From assembly GCF_030466625.1 (NCBI RefSeq), contig NZ_JADEVT010000018.1, positions 1 through 62,079 on the forward strand: DNA of 62,079 bases. The letters run 5' to 3'. A program made the position numbers and the translations under genes. This stretch comes from Nocardioides sp. ChNu-153. Lineage in GTDB: Bacteria; Actinomycetota; Actinomycetes; Propionibacteriales; Nocardioidaceae. Shown piece by piece: positions 1-16,119 of the stretch (positions are counted from its first letter, which is position 1; every line of letters starts with the position of its first letter). The notes under the pieces were generated by a model. That model saw only the letters and a program-made list of their open reading frames with translations, made no database searches and was not told the DNA's origin.

Positions 1-1655
<1,655 letters not shown>

Positions 1656-2132
1656 ACAAAAACCCCAACCAACCCTTCCGGGCCAGCCGAGTTTCAACAA
1701 TGAAGCCTTCATCCCAGACAGAAAACAAACCCCGACATCTTACGACATCGAAAATCCGTCTCCACCAAAGAAACATCAACCCACCAGAGACCCAGCCCCC
1801 GAAGGAACCAGCCACCAGCGAGCCGACGAGGCAAAAACAAACAAACTAATCCGTCGACTTATATGACACACTGTTGAGTTCTCAAGAATCACACGCGCAC
1901 CGCTTGACCGGTATCTCTCCGGCCCCTCGGGGCAACCTGCAGAAACTTACCGGTTCGCATCCGGCCTGTCAAGCAGGCCTTCTCCGTCCCGATCGGCTTC
2001 ACGGCGCACCGCTGCTCAGGTCTTCCGACCCGTTTCAGTGGGAGCCGCTCGGCGCGACAGGAAGAACATTAGCAGGATGGGAACGGAGTGCAAATCCGAG
2101 CCGTCCGGGACGCATAACCGCAGGTCAGCGGG
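1656..2132 (-). promoter_or_regulatory. rRNA operon leader and promoter region
   Basis: This 477-base gap between mpg and 16S holds no gene. On the minus strand there is a strong promoter: -35 TTGCAC (2088-2093), 16-bp spacer, -10 TAATGT (2066-2071). Further downstream, around 1866-1888, lies TTCTTGAGAACTCAACAGTG, a conserved actinobacterial rRNA-leader segment thought to act in antitermination and 16S precursor processing. An AT-richer, purine-poor stretch (1650-1860) leads into mature 16S. The promoter is read directly from sequence; the leader role is known from the family. Confidence 0.75.
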
Positions 2133-2737
2133 TTACCTGCGCCGCTTCACCGCCGGGCGGTACGGGCTGACGGTCGGATCCCCCGTCAGCCAGAACCGCC
2201 ACGGGCGCTCCGCCTCGCGGCTCACCCCCACGCGGGGACCGCTCGAGACGAGTTCCGGCCCGGGCGTGTCGCCCGCCCGCTCGAGGCGCAGCTCCCCCGC
2301 CGGGTCGAGGAGGGGCACGCCGTACTGGTTCGCATCGACCCCCAGCGCCTTGGTGAGCCGGGCCGGGCCGCGGGCGAGGTCGCGCGGCGGCGCACCCGGG
2401 CGGCGGGCCCGGGCCACCTCGGTGCCGGCGACGACCTCACCGGCCCGCAGCAGCACACCGGACGCGGTGCCCTCGTCCCCCGTCACCACGTTGAGGCAGT
2501 AGTGCATCCCGTAGGTGAAGTACACGTACGCGTGCCCCCGCGGGCCGAACATCGCCGCGTTGCGCGCCGTCCTCCCCCGCCACGCGTGCGACGCGGGGTC
2601 GCGCTCCCCGTCGTACGCCTCCACCTCCGTGAGCCGCAGCCGCACCTCCCCGTGCACGACGTGGAGGCCAGCAACGACGGAGCGACCTCCTCGACCGGTC
2701 CGCCCAGGAGGTGGTGGAGGTCGGGGAGGTCGCTCAT
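2133..2737 (-). pseudogene. mpg: DNA-3-methyladenine glycosylase (AAG/MPG family), frameshifted
   Basis: Base-excision-repair enzyme that removes alkylated purines. The reading frame starts well at ATG 2737 (MSDLPDL, preceded by AGGAAGGA, 13 bp after the argH stop) and gives ...VEEVAPSLL. It then leaves frame at about 2666-2670, where CTGGC stands where CTGGGC is expected. Adding one G restores [20 protein letters not shown], and the whole gene becomes 606 bp, exactly 202 codons. The downstream part keeps the family core: EVEAYDG with the catalytic Glu, the [11 protein letters not shown] segment, and [13 protein letters not shown]. An internal GTG at 2657 could start a 174-residue product lacking about 27 N-terminal residues. 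Either a real one-base deletion or an assembly error; I favour treating the gene as disrupted until resequenced. Confidence 0.78.
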
Positions 2738-2750
2738 CGGGGGTCCTTCC

Positions 2751-6323
<3,573 letters not shown>

Positions 6324-7340
6324 TCAGGCGCCCACGGGACCGGCGAGGCCGGCGGCGGCGATGACGTCGTCGACGGCCGAGGTCTCCTCGGCGGGCAGCT
6401 GGCCGGAGCGGGCCAGGAGGAACGCGAGGACGGCCTTCTGCGCGTGACGCCGGTTCTCCGCCTCGTCCCACACCAGCGAGCGCGGGCCGTCGATCACCTC
6501 CGCGGCGATCTCCTTGCCCCGGTACGCCGGCAGGCAGTGCAGCACGTGCGCGTCGGGCCCGGCCTGCGCGAGGGCCGCGGCGTCGAGCGCGTAGGCGCCG
6601 AAGACGCGCGTGCGCTCCTCCGCCTGCTCCTCGCGGCCCATCGAGATCCAGGTGTCGGTGACCACGACGTCGGCGTCGGCCAGGGCCTCCGCGGGATCGG
6701 TGGTCGCGGCGACGGACCCGCCGGTCGTCGCGCCGATGGCCGCCGCCCGGTCGAGCACGTCCGCGGTGGGCAGGTAGCCCTCCGGCGCCGCGACCCGGAC
6801 GTGCATGCCGGCCGTCGCGCCGCCCAGCAGCCAGGACGCCGCCACGTTGCAGGCCCCGTCGCCGAGGAACGCGACGCGCATCCCGGGCAGCGGGCCCCGG
6901 GCCTCGGCCAGCGTCTGGAGGTCGGCCAGCAGCTGGCAGGGGTGGAAGTCGTCGGTGAGGGCGTTGACGACGGGCACCTGCGACCAGGCGGCCATCTCCT
7001 CGAGGAGGCTCTGCTCGTAGGTGCGCCACACCACCGCGCTGGCCTGGCGGTCGAGCACCCGCGCGACGTCGGCGACGGACTCCCGCACGCCGATCCCGGC
7101 GAGGGCACCGTCGACGAGGAGGGGGTGGCCGCCCAGCTCGGCGATGCCCGCGGCGAAGGACGACTGCGTGCGCAGCGTCTGCTTGTCGAAGATCATCGCG
7201 ACGGTGCGCGGCCCGGCGAGGGGCTTGTGGGCGTACGGCGCCTGCTTGTACGCCGCGGCGAGCGCCAGCACCTGGGCCTGCTCGACCGGCGAGAGGTCGT
7301 CGTCGCGCAGCAGGTGGCGCACCGGCGTACCCGTGCTCAC
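6324..7340 (-). CDS. argF: ornithine carbamoyltransferase with a variant carbamoyl-phosphate loop
   Basis: Transfers the carbamoyl group from carbamoyl phosphate to ornithine, giving citrulline. 338 residues, GTG start overlapping the argD stop (GTGA) with GGGAGG upstream. The ornithine-side motif [11 protein letters not shown] and [17 protein letters not shown] are normal. The carbamoyl-phosphate loop, usually S-T-R-T-R, reads [10 protein letters not shown] here: Thr-Leu-Arg-Thr-Gln. The central Arg-Thr is kept, while the first two residues and the last Arg are replaced. PyrB in the same window keeps the canonical STRTR. Operon position makes an ArgF role very likely despite the loop. Confidence 0.93.
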   Translation of the reverse strand: MSTGTPVRHLLRDDDLSPVEQAQVLALAAAYKQAPYAHKPLAGPRTVAMIFDKQTLRTQSSFAAGIAELGGHPLLVDGALAGIGVRESVADVARVLDRQASAVVWRTYEQSLLEEMAAWSQVPVVNALTDDFHPCQLLADLQTLAEARGPLPGMRVAFLGDGACNVAASWLLGGATAGMHVRVAAPEGYLPTADVLDRAAAIGATTGGSVAATTDPAEALADADVVVTDTWISMGREEQAEERTRVFGAYALDAAALAQAGPDAHVLHCLPAYRGKEIAAEVIDGPRSLVWDEAENRRHAQKAVLAFLLARSGQLPAEETSAVDDVIAAAGLAGPVGA

Positions 7341-8569
7341 GCGGCACCTCCCCCGGCAGCGGCGGACGCGGCGTCGAGGATGCCGGACCACGCACCGGCG
7401 AGGGCGTCGAGGTCGGCGTCGGCGAGCACGAGCGGCGGGACGAAGCGCATGCGTGCGGGGCCCGTCGCGTTGAGGATGAACCCCGCGTCCTGGGCGGCCG
7501 CCACCGCCTCGGCGGCCACCGGCGCGGACAGGTCGATGCCGACCATCAGGCCCGCGCCGCGCACCTCGACGACACGGTCGTCGGCGGCCAGCAGCGCGCG
7601 CAGGCGCGCACCGGCCGTGCGGGAGCGCTCGAGCAGCCCCTCGGACTCGATCGTGTCGAGCACGGCGAGACCCGCGGCCGCGGCCAGCGGGTTGCCGCCG
7701 AACGTGGTGCCGTGGTTGCCCGGGTCGAACAGCTTCCCGGACCCGCCGGTCGCGATGCAGGCACCGATCGGCACGCCGCCGGCGAGGCCCTTGGCGAGGG
7801 TCACGATGTCGGGGACCACGTCGCCCGCCACCAGGGCCGGGTTGCGGTGCGCGAACCACGTGCCGGTGCGCCCGATGCCCGTCTGCACCTCGTCGAGCCA
7901 GAGCAGGGCGCCGGCGGCACGGGCGACCTCCTGGGCGCGCACGAGGTAGTCGGCCGGGGGCACGACGACCCCGGCCTCGCCCTGCACGGGCTCCACCAGC
8001 ACGGCGGCCACGGTGTCGTCGACAGCGGCCGCGAGGGCGTCGGCGTCGCCGTACGGCACGAAGGTCACGTCGCCCGGCAGGGGCTCGAAGGGCGTGCGGT
8101 AGGCCTCCTTGGCCGTGAGGGCGAGCGCGCCCATCGTGCGGCCGTGGAACCCGCCTTCCGCGACGACCACCCGCGTCCGCCCGGTACGGCGGGTCAGCTT
8201 GAGCGCGGCCTCGTTGGCCTCCGTGCCGGAGTTCGCGAAGAAGACCCGGCCGTCGGTGCCCAGCAGCTCGAGCAGGCGCTCGGCGAGGCGGACCTGCGGC
8301 GGCGTCGCGAAGAAGTTCGACACGTGCGCCAGCGTCGCGACCTGGTCGCTGACCGCGGCGACGAGGGCCGGGTGGGCGTGTCCCAGGGTGTTGACGGCGA
8401 TACCGGCGAGGAAGTCGACGTGCTCCCGACCGTCGGCGTCCCACACGCGGGCGCCGCTGCCGCGGACCAGCGTGGTCCTCGGCGGGCCGAAGGTGTTCAT
8501 CAGGGCGCCGGCGTAGCGCTCCTGCCAGGCGCCCGCTCCGGGGGCCGGGGTGTCCTGCGGGGCGCTCAC
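7337..8569 (-). CDS. argD: acetylornithine aminotransferase
   Basis: PLP-dependent class III aminotransferase converting N-acetylglutamate semialdehyde to N-acetylornithine. 410 residues; GTG start preceded by AAGGAG and overlapping the argB stop (GTGA). Recognisable blocks are [17 protein letters not shown] (phosphate and cofactor binding), [15 protein letters not shown] (Asp contacting the pyridine nitrogen) and TLAKGLAGG with the Schiff-base Lys. It is coupled to argF by a four-base overlap at its own stop. Some family members also act on succinyl-diaminopimelate; location argues for arginine as the main role. Confidence 0.95.
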   Translation of the reverse strand: MSAPQDTPAPGAGAWQERYAGALMNTFGPPRTTLVRGSGARVWDADGREHVDFLAGIAVNTLGHAHPALVAAVSDQVATLAHVSNFFATPPQVRLAERLLELLGTDGRVFFANSGTEANEAALKLTRRTGRTRVVVAEGGFHGRTMGALALTAKEAYRTPFEPLPGDVTFVPYGDADALAAAVDDTVAAVLVEPVQGEAGVVVPPADYLVRAQEVARAAGALLWLDEVQTGIGRTGTWFAHRNPALVAGDVVPDIVTLAKGLAGGVPIGACIATGGSGKLFDPGNHGTTFGGNPLAAAAGLAVLDTIESEGLLERSRTAGARLRALLAADDRVVEVRGAGLMVGIDLSAPVAAEAVAAAQDAGFILNATGPARMRFVPPLVLADADLDALAGAWSGILDAASAAAGGGAA

Positions 8570-9513
8570 GCCTGCTCCTTCTGCTGCGGGGGCACCTTGG
8601 CGGTGCGGATCTTGGTGGGCACGCCGGGGAGCACCTGGGTGCCGATGCCCTCGTCGGTGAAGAGCTCGAGGAGCACGGCGTGGGGCTCGCGGCCGTCGAC
8701 GACGGTGGCCCGCGGCACGCCCTCCTGCACGGCGCGCAGGCAGGCGCCCATCTTCGGCACCATGCCGCTGGCCAGCGACGGCATCATCTCGGCCAGCGCC
8801 TCGGGGCTGATCTCGCCGACGAGGTCGGGACTGTTCGGCCAGTCACGGTAGAGCCCCTCGACGTCGGTGAGCACGAGCAGCTTCTCGGCGCCGAGCGCGA
8901 CGGCCAGCGCGGCCGCGGCCGTGTCCGCGTTGACGTTGTGCACGACGCCGTCCTCGGTGGGCGCGACGCTCGAGATGACGGGCACGCGGCCGGCCTCGAC
9001 GATGTCGAGCACGGCCTCGGGGCGCACGTGGGAGACCTCCCCCACGAGCCCCAGGTCGACCTCCTCGCCGTCGACGACGGTGGTGGCCGGGACGGCCGTG
9101 AAGAGGCCGGCGTCCTCGCCCGAGAGCCCGACGGCGATCGGGCCGTGGGTGTTGAGCAGGCCGACCAGCTCGCGCTGGACCTTGCCGACGAGCACCATGC
9201 GGACCACGTCCATCGCCTCCGGCGTCGTGACGCGCAGGCCGCCGCGGAACTCGGACTCGATGTCGAGCCGGCCGAGCATCTCGCTGATCTGGGGGCCGCC
9301 GCCGTGGACCACGACGGGCTTGAACCCCGCGTAGCGCAGGAAGGCGACGTCCTCCGCGAACGCCGCCTTGAGGGCGTCGTCGGTCATGGCGTTGCCGCCG
9401 TACTTGATGACGACGATCTTGCCGTTGTAGGCCTTCAGCCACGGCAGTGCCGCCGCGAAGGTCGCCGCCTTGGCGGTGTCGACCTTCGGCTTGTAGTGGA
9501 TCTCCTCGACCAC
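8566..9513 (-). CDS. argB: acetylglutamate kinase
   Basis: Second step of the pathway; phosphorylates N-acetylglutamate and is normally the arginine-feedback point. 315 residues. Motifs: VIKYGGNAM (ATP site), VVHGGGPQI (acetylglutamate site), [12 protein letters not shown] (nucleotide). The N-terminal helix ahead of the first strand ([10 protein letters not shown]) is the feature of arginine-inhibited hexameric enzymes. I start at GTG 9513 because AGGAGG stands five bases upstream. An in-frame GTG at 9570 overlaps the argJ stop but has no ribosome site; it would add 19 residues. Confidence 0.95.
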   Translation of the reverse strand: MVEEIHYKPKVDTAKAATFAAALPWLKAYNGKIVVIKYGGNAMTDDALKAAFAEDVAFLRYAGFKPVVVHGGGPQISEMLGRLDIESEFRGGLRVTTPEAMDVVRMVLVGKVQRELVGLLNTHGPIAVGLSGEDAGLFTAVPATTVVDGEEVDLGLVGEVSHVRPEAVLDIVEAGRVPVISSVAPTEDGVVHNVNADTAAAALAVALGAEKLLVLTDVEGLYRDWPNSPDLVGEISPEALAEMMPSLASGMVPKMGACLRAVQEGVPRATVVDGREPHAVLLELFTDEGIGTQVLPGVPTKIRTAKVPPQQKEQA

Positions 9514-9566
9514 GTGGTCCTCCTGGGGCTCGGCCGGTCCGGCGGCGTCGGCGCTCTCGGGGGCGG

Positions 9567-10718
9567 TCACGACGAGTACGCGCTGTTCTCGTGCACGTAC
9601 GCGTGGGTGAGGTCGTTCGTCCACACCGTCGCCCGCTCGTCGCCCGCCTTGAGGTCGATCGTCACGCTGACCTCGCGGCCGCTGAGGTCGACGTCGGCCG
9701 GGTCCTCCGCCGGGGTCGAGCGGCGGCACACCCACACGCCGTTCATGGCGACGTCGAGGTCCGCGGGGTCGAAGGCCGCGCCCGTCGTGCCCATGCTGGC
9801 CAGCACCCGGCCCCAGTTGGGGTCGCGCCCGAAGACGGCGGCCTTGAAGAGGTTGGAGCGCGCGACACTGCGCCCCACCTCGACGGCGTCGTCCTCGCTG
9901 GCCGCGTGCAGCACCGTGATGGCGATCTCGTGGTCGGCGCCCTCGGCGTCCTTCAGCAGCTGCATCGCGAGCTCGGTGCACGCCTGCGTCAGGGCGGCCG
10001 TGAAGTCCTCGGCGGTCGGCGTGATGCCGCTCGCGCCCGAGGCGAGCACGGTGACGGTGTCGTTGGTCGACATGCAGCCGTCGGAGTCGAGGCGGTCGAA
10101 GCTCACGCGGGTGGCGGCGCGCAGCGCCGTGTCGAGGTCGGCGGCCGGCACGACGGCGTCGGTGGTGAGGACCACGAGCATGGTGGCCAGCTGCGGGGCC
10201 AGCATCCCGGCGCCCTTGGCCATGCCGGCCACGGACCAGCCGGCGCCCTCGACGACGACCTGCTTGTGCACCGAGTCCGTCGTCATGATGGCGCGGGCCG
10301 CGTCCTCCCCGCCGTCGGCGGACAGCGCGTCGTACGCCGCGTCCACCCCGGCCAGCAGGTTCTCGCGCGGGTTCGCCAGGCCGATGAGCCCGGTCGAGCA
10401 GACGACCACGTCGACCGCCCCGATGCCGACCCGCTCAGCCACGCGCTCGGCGACGGCGTGGGTGGTCTGGAAGCCCTCGGCGCCCGTGTAGCAGTTGGCG
10501 CCACCGGAGTTGAGCACGACGGCGCGCACGACGCCGTCCTTGACGACCTCCTGGCTCCACAGCACGGGGTTGGCCTTGCAGCGGTTGGACGTGAAGACCG
10601 ACGCGGAGTCGAAGCGCGGACCGTCGTTGACGACCAGCGCGAGGTCGGTGGCGCCCGTGCTCTTCAGGCCGGCGGCGACGCCGGCCGCGCGGAAGCCGGC
10701 GGGGGTGGTGATGCTCAT
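9567..10718 (-). CDS. argJ: bifunctional glutamate N-acetyltransferase / ornithine acetyltransferase
   Basis: Recycles the acetyl group from acetylornithine to glutamate, closing the arginine acetyl cycle. 383 residues, ATG 10718 with AAGGA eight bases upstream. The autocleavage site is [16 protein letters not shown]: the Thr after Ala becomes the nucleophile of the beta chain, which splits the precursor near its middle. The N-terminal motif [11 protein letters not shown] and the [11 protein letters not shown] block are conserved. No argA-type synthase is seen here, consistent with a cyclic pathway. It may use acetyl-CoA also (bifunctional), which sequence alone does not decide. Confidence 0.95.
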   Translation of the reverse strand: MSITTPAGFRAAGVAAGLKSTGATDLALVVNDGPRFDSASVFTSNRCKANPVLWSQEVVKDGVVRAVVLNSGGANCYTGAEGFQTTHAVAERVAERVGIGAVDVVVCSTGLIGLANPRENLLAGVDAAYDALSADGGEDAARAIMTTDSVHKQVVVEGAGWSVAGMAKGAGMLAPQLATMLVVLTTDAVVPAADLDTALRAATRVSFDRLDSDGCMSTNDTVTVLASGASGITPTAEDFTAALTQACTELAMQLLKDAEGADHEIAITVLHAASEDDAVEVGRSVARSNLFKAAVFGRDPNWGRVLASMGTTGAAFDPADLDVAMNGVWVCRRSTPAEDPADVDLSGREVSVTIDLKAGDERATVWTNDLTHAYVHENSAYSS

Positions 10719-10746
10719 CGTGGAGGTCCTTCGGGGTGCGGACGCG

Positions 10747-11229
10747 TCAGCGACCGGAGGCGGGCGTGGCGGGGACGGCGGCGGAGACGGTGTGCCCCCG
10801 TCGTCGCCACGCGGTCTCCGCCTTGTCGGCGTGCTTGGTCGGCACCAGCACCCACTCCGCGTCGTACGTCGAGAGCACGCGAGCGCTCCAGCCGGCCTCG
10901 GCCAGCGGGGCCAGCAGCTCGACGTGCAGCCCGGGCTGCTCGACGTCGAGCGGGCCGGCGACCTCGAAGGCCGTCATCGGGCGCTGCGCCCGGGCCTTCG
11001 TCGGCACGTTCCGCGCGGCGCACACCACCGTGGTGCCCACGGCCGTGGCGATGACCGCGAACACCGAGGAGGACTCGGCCCACGCCGGCACCTCGCTCCC
11101 GGGCCCGAAGGCCACGACCGCCAGCTTCTCGGGGAAGCGGTGGAGGGTGAACGGGCCGGGGGCGGCCTGCTCCTGCCCGTGCTCCTGCCCGTGCTCCTGC
11201 CCGTGCTCCTGGTCGGCGTCCTGCGTCAC
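10747..11229 (-). CDS. ACT-domain protein (ACT_7/CASTOR-like) inside the arginine operon
   Basis: Not an enzyme of the pathway. About 160 residues: a low-complexity head (four near-identical EHGQ tetrapeptides) and then a double-ACT-like region. It matches the bacterial ACT_7 family by FTLHRFPEKLAVVAF, an alternating strand block, FEVAGPLDV, LLAPLAEAGWSARVLSTYDAEWVLV and a terminal A..RRRGHTV. The same fold family includes the arginine sensor CASTOR1. GTG 11229 has AGGAG six bases upstream; an earlier GTG at 11283 overlaps the argC stop (GTGA) and would add 18 residues. Located between argC and argJ on the same strand. An amino-acid (possibly arginine) sensing role is inference from fold and context. 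Confidence 0.82.
   Translation of the reverse strand: MTQDADQEHGQEHGQEHGQEQAAPGPFTLHRFPEKLAVVAFGPGSEVPAWAESSSVFAVIATAVGTTVVCAARNVPTKARAQRPMTAFEVAGPLDVEQPGLHVELLAPLAEAGWSARVLSTYDAEWVLVPTKHADKAETAWRRRGHTVSAAVPATPASGR
11168..11215 (+). repeat. 12-bp tandem repeat, four copies
   Basis: Four head-to-tail copies of TGCTCCTGCCCG, the last diverged. The unit is a whole number of codons and encodes repeated EHGQ in the N-terminal linker of the ACT-domain protein, so copy-number change would not shift the frame. Confidence 0.85.
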
Positions 11230-11279
11230 GTCGTTCTCCTCGTCCTGCGCGGTGGCGGGGCTGGTCGCGTCGGGGCCGC

Positions 11280-12351
<1,072 letters not shown>

Positions 12352-12402
12352 CCCGCCCCGCCGCGCGTCGTGGGAGACACCCCGCGGCACCAGCGGCCGG
12401 CC

Positions 12403-14907
12403 TCAGCCGCGCAGGACGGCCCCGGTGCGCTCGGCGGCCACCGCCACCGCGGCGTCGCGGGCCGCAGCGGCCTCGCCCTCGGCGAGCGTGCGGTCGGGGG
12501 CGCGGAAGCGCAGCGCGAACGCGAGCGACTTCCTCCCGTCCGGCACGCCGGTGCCCGTGTAGACGTCGAACAGGCGCACCGACTCCAGCAGCGCGCCGGC
12601 GCCGTCGCGCAGCGCCCGCTCCACGTCGCCCGCCGCGACGCCGGCGTCCACGAGGAGGGCGACGTCCTCCTTCGCGACCGGGTACGTCGAGAAGACGGGC
12701 CCGCGCACCGCGTCGGGCACGGCGCCGAGGAGCACGTCGAGGTCGAGCTCGGCCGCCCCCGTGCGGGCCGGCAGCCCGAGCCGGGCGACGACGCGCGGGT
12801 GGAGCTCGCCGGCGTGGCCCACCGGGACCAGCGTGCCGTCCGCGGTGACCACGTCGACGCGGGCGCAGCGGCCCGGGTGCCACGGTGCACGCTGGTCGTT
12901 CGCGACCCGCACCTCGATCCCGAGCTCGTCGGCCAGGTCGCGCACGGTCCCCACGACGTCGACCCAGTCGGCGGCGCGCCCGGCGCCCCACCAGCCGGCG
13001 TTCTCGCGGACGCCGCCGAGCACGACCGCGAGGTGGAGCGGCTGGCGCGGGACGGCCGCGAGCAGCGCCTCGAGCTCGTCGGTCGTCGGTCGGCGGTCGA
13101 CGCCCAGCAGGGGCGCGGCGACGTCGGAGGCGAAGGCCACCGCGCCGGTCTCGAACAGGGCCACCCCGGGAGCGCCGCGTCCCGTGTTGCGGGCGGCCGC
13201 GCCGAGCGTGCCGGTGAGCAGCGTCGTCGTGTAGAGCGGCTCGGTCGCCGCGAGCGGGTTGGCGAGGCGCACCGCGTCGCGTCGCTCGTCGTCGGCGGGC
13301 ACCTCGAGCGCGTCGAGCGCCGCCTCCCCGGTGAACGGGAAGCTGACGACCTCGACGAGCCCGGCGCCGGCGAGGACGCGCCCGACGCGGCGCCGCAGCA
13401 CCTGCGAGCGGGTCAGCCCGCGGCCCGCGGTGGGCGTGGGCAGCACGGAGGGCACCGCGTCGTACCCGACGATCCGCGCGACCTCCTCGACCAGGTCGAA
13501 CGGGTCGCTCAGGTCGGGACGCCACGGCGGCACGATGGCCTGCAGGTCGTCGCCGTCGCGGCTCACCGCGCAGCCGACGGCCTCGAGGTGCGCCACCGTC
13601 GTGTCGGCGTCGACGGCCATCCCCGTCACGCGCGCCGGGAGGTCGGCCAGCATCGGGATCGTCGCGGGCGCGGGCGGCGCGCCGACGTACGTCGTGCCCG
13701 GCTCCGCCGTGGCGCCGCCCAGCTCGACGAGCAGCTCGACGACGCGGTCGGCCGCAGCGGCGCAGATGGTCGGGTCGACGCCGCGCTCGTTGCGCTTGCC
13801 GGCCTCGGACGTGATCTTGTGCCGCCGGCCCGTGCGGAACATGGTCGTCGCGTCCCAGTGCGCCGACTCGACGAGCACGCGGGTCGTGGACGCCGAGATC
13901 TCCGTCGACGCGCCGCCCATGACACCGCCGAGGCCGATGGGGCCCGAGTCGTCGGTGACGACGAGGTCCTCCGGCGAGAGCACGCGCTCGGTGTCGTCGA
14001 GCGTGGTGAGCCGCTCCCCCGCCGTCGCGCGCCGCACGCGCAGCGTGCCCCGCACCGCGTCGGCGTCGTAGGCGTGGATCGGCCGGCCGGTCTCGAGCAT
14101 CACGTAGTTGGTGACGTCGACCGCCAGCGAGATCGGCCGCATGCCGGCCAGCTGCAGGCGGCGCTGCATCCAGGCGGGCGTCGGCGCGGCCGGGTCGAAG
14201 CCGGAGACGAGGCGGGCCACGAAGACCGGGCACCCCGCGGCGTCGTCGACCTCGACGGGGTACGCCGTGCCGTCGGCCGCCTCGCCCGTGCGCAGGTCGC
14301 GCAGCACGGGGTCGGTGTACGGCGCGCCGAACGCCAGCGCCGCCTCGCGGGCGACGCCGCGCAGGGAGAGCGCGTACGCGCGGTCGGGGTTGATCTCGAA
14401 CTCGATGACCTCCTCGCCGAGCCCGAGCACGCCGAAGGCGCTGTCCCCCGGCTCGCCGGCGCCGGCGGGCAGCACGATGATGCCGTCGCCGTCCTGCCCG
14501 AGCCCGAGCTCGGCGGCCGAGCAGATCATCCCGGCGGAGACGTGGCCGTAGGTCTTGCGCGCGGAGATCGCGAAGCCCCCGGGCAGCACACCGCCCGGCA
14601 GCACGACGACGACGAGGTCGCCGGGCGCGAAGTTGTGCGCACCGCAGACGATGCCCTGCGGCTCGCCGGTGCCGTTGGCGTCGCCGACGTCGACGGTGCA
14701 CCAGTTGATGGTCTTGCCGTTCTTCTGCTTCTCGGGCTCCATGGTCAGCACGCGGCCGACGACCAGGGGGCCGGTGATGCCCTCGCCGGTGCGGCTGATC
14801 GCCTCCAGCTTGAGACCGAGCGCCGTCAGCCGTGCGGCGAGGGCGTCGGTCGTGACGTCGTCGGGGAGCTCGACGTACTCGCGGATCCAGGAAACCGGGG
14901 CCAGCAC
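12403..14907 (-). CDS. pheT: phenylalanyl-tRNA synthetase beta subunit
   Basis: Beta subunit of the heterotetrameric PheRS that charges tRNA-Phe. 834 residues, usual bacterial length. Order: N-terminal MLAPVSWIREYVELP, a tRNA-binding EMAP-like domain (about 40-160), B3/B4 editing domain in the middle, B5 (GAAVDADT region), and a C-terminal anticodon-binding FDX-ACB domain (YPVAKEDVALLV ... RLFDVYTG). GTG start three bases after the pheS stop. argC follows on the same strand but has its own promoter. Confidence 0.96.
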   Translation of the reverse strand: MLAPVSWIREYVELPDDVTTDALAARLTALGLKLEAISRTGEGITGPLVVGRVLTMEPEKQKNGKTINWCTVDVGDANGTGEPQGIVCGAHNFAPGDLVVVVLPGGVLPGGFAISARKTYGHVSAGMICSAAELGLGQDGDGIIVLPAGAGEPGDSAFGVLGLGEEVIEFEINPDRAYALSLRGVAREAALAFGAPYTDPVLRDLRTGEAADGTAYPVEVDDAAGCPVFVARLVSGFDPAAPTPAWMQRRLQLAGMRPISLAVDVTNYVMLETGRPIHAYDADAVRGTLRVRRATAGERLTTLDDTERVLSPEDLVVTDDSGPIGLGGVMGGASTEISASTTRVLVESAHWDATTMFRTGRRHKITSEAGKRNERGVDPTICAAAADRVVELLVELGGATAEPGTTYVGAPPAPATIPMLADLPARVTGMAVDADTTVAHLEAVGCAVSRDGDDLQAIVPPWRPDLSDPFDLVEEVARIVGYDAVPSVLPTPTAGRGLTRSQVLRRRVGRVLAGAGLVEVVSFPFTGEAALDALEVPADDERRDAVRLANPLAATEPLYTTTLLTGTLGAAARNTGRGAPGVALFETGAVAFASDVAAPLLGVDRRPTTDELEALLAAVPRQPLHLAVVLGGVRENAGWWGAGRAADWVDVVGTVRDLADELGIEVRVANDQRAPWHPGRCARVDVVTADGTLVPVGHAGELHPRVVARLGLPARTGAAELDLDVLLGAVPDAVRGPVFSTYPVAKEDVALLVDAGVAAGDVERALRDGAGALLESVRLFDVYTGTGVPDGRKSLAFALRFRAPDRTLAEGEAAAARDAAVAVAAERTGAVLRG

Positions 14908-14910
14908 TTG

Positions 14911-16020
14911 TCAGATCTCCGTTCCGAAGGCGGTGGTGAAGCGGACGTCTCCCTCGAAGAAGCCGCGCAGGTCCTCGACGCCGTGCCGGAACATCAGCGT
15001 CCGGTCGATGCCCATGCCGAAGGCGAACCCGGTGTAGCGCTCGGGGTCGACGCCGCAGGCGACGAGCACCCGCGGGTTGACGACGCCGCAGCCGCCCCAC
15101 TCGATCCAGCCCTCGCCGCGACACGTGCGGCAGGTGTCGCCCGCCTCGTCGACGGCCGTGCCCCGGCACACGAAGCAGACCAGGTCGACCTCGGCGCTGG
15201 GCTCGGTGAAGGGGAAGTACGACGGTCGGAACCGCGTCGTGATGCCCTCGCCGAACATCGCGGCGGCGAAGTGGTCGAGGGTGCCCTTGAGGTGGGCCAT
15301 CGTGATGCCCTCGTCGATCGCGAGGCCCTCGACCTGGTGGAACATCGGCGAGTGCGTGGCGTCGTACTCGTCCGTGCGGAACACGCGGCCCGGGCAGGCG
15401 ATGTAGATCGGCGGGGTGCGGGTGAGCATCGAGCGGGCCTGCACCGGCGAGGTGTGGGTGCGCAGCACGACGTGGTTCTCCGGCGGGGAGGTCCAGAAGG
15501 TGTCCTGCATGGTGCGCGCCGGGTGGTCGGGCCCGAGGTTGAGCGCGTCGAAGTTGAGCCACTCGGCCTCGATGACCGGGCCCTCGGCGATCTCCCAGCC
15601 CATCGCGACGAAGACGTCGGCGACGCGCTCGGCGCCGGTGGTCAGGGGGTGGCGGGCGCCGCGCGGGCGGCGGTCGGTCGCGACGGTGACGTCGACGGTC
15701 TCCTCGACGAGCATCCGCTCCTCGTGCTCGGCCTCGAGCACCTCCTGCCGGGCGGCGAGGGCCCGGGCCACCTCGCCGCGGGCGCGGCCGATGCGCTGGC
15801 CCGCGTCCTTGCGGGCCTGCGGGGGCAGGGCACCGATCTCGCGGTTCGCCAGCGCCAGCGGCGAACGGTCACCGGTGTGCTCGATGCGCACCTGCTTGAG
15901 CTGCCCGAGGTCGGCGGCGGCCGCGATCGCCGCCACGGCGGCCTCGCGCATCGCGTCCACGGCCTCGGCCTTGAGGGGGGTGACCTCGACGGGGTCGTAG
16001 GAGTTGTTCGGGCCCGACAT
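14911..16020 (-). CDS. pheS: phenylalanyl-tRNA synthetase alpha subunit
   Basis: Catalytic subunit of PheRS, class II aminoacyl-tRNA synthetase. 369 residues; N-terminal coiled coil (about 15-100) that contacts tRNA, then motif 2 (CPGRVFRTDEYDATHSPMFH) and motif 3 (GIDRTLMFRHG). It contains a Cys-rich insert (CFVC..CRTC) common in actinobacterial PheS. ATG 16020 with GGAAAGG six bases upstream; the upstream frame is open but unconserved. The 99 bases upstream show no T-box or Phe-rich leader peptide. Confidence 0.95.
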   Translation of the reverse strand: MSGPNNSYDPVEVTPLKAEAVDAMREAAVAAIAAAADLGQLKQVRIEHTGDRSPLALANREIGALPPQARKDAGQRIGRARGEVARALAARQEVLEAEHEERMLVEETVDVTVATDRRPRGARHPLTTGAERVADVFVAMGWEIAEGPVIEAEWLNFDALNLGPDHPARTMQDTFWTSPPENHVVLRTHTSPVQARSMLTRTPPIYIACPGRVFRTDEYDATHSPMFHQVEGLAIDEGITMAHLKGTLDHFAAAMFGEGITTRFRPSYFPFTEPSAEVDLVCFVCRGTAVDEAGDTCRTCRGEGWIEWGGCGVVNPRVLVACGVDPERYTGFAFGMGIDRTLMFRHGVEDLRGFFEGDVRFTTAFGTEI

Positions 16021-16119
16021 GACGGCCTTTCCGCGTGAGGTGGCGTGCGGCCCGGGCGGGGTGCGCCCCCGAGGCGGAGGTCGACGTGGGTACGCCGGCG
16101 CCGCGGGCCGCGGCACAGT

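Noticed and set aside
2133..2657. Taking the 174-residue mpg frame as the intact gene
   Set aside because: It lacks the conserved N-terminal block, which is present in the next frame right upstream with a good ribosome site; a frameshift is the simpler reading.
16021..16119. T-box or Phe attenuator for pheST
   Set aside because: Under 100 bases, no T-box core, no Phe-rich peptide and no terminator.
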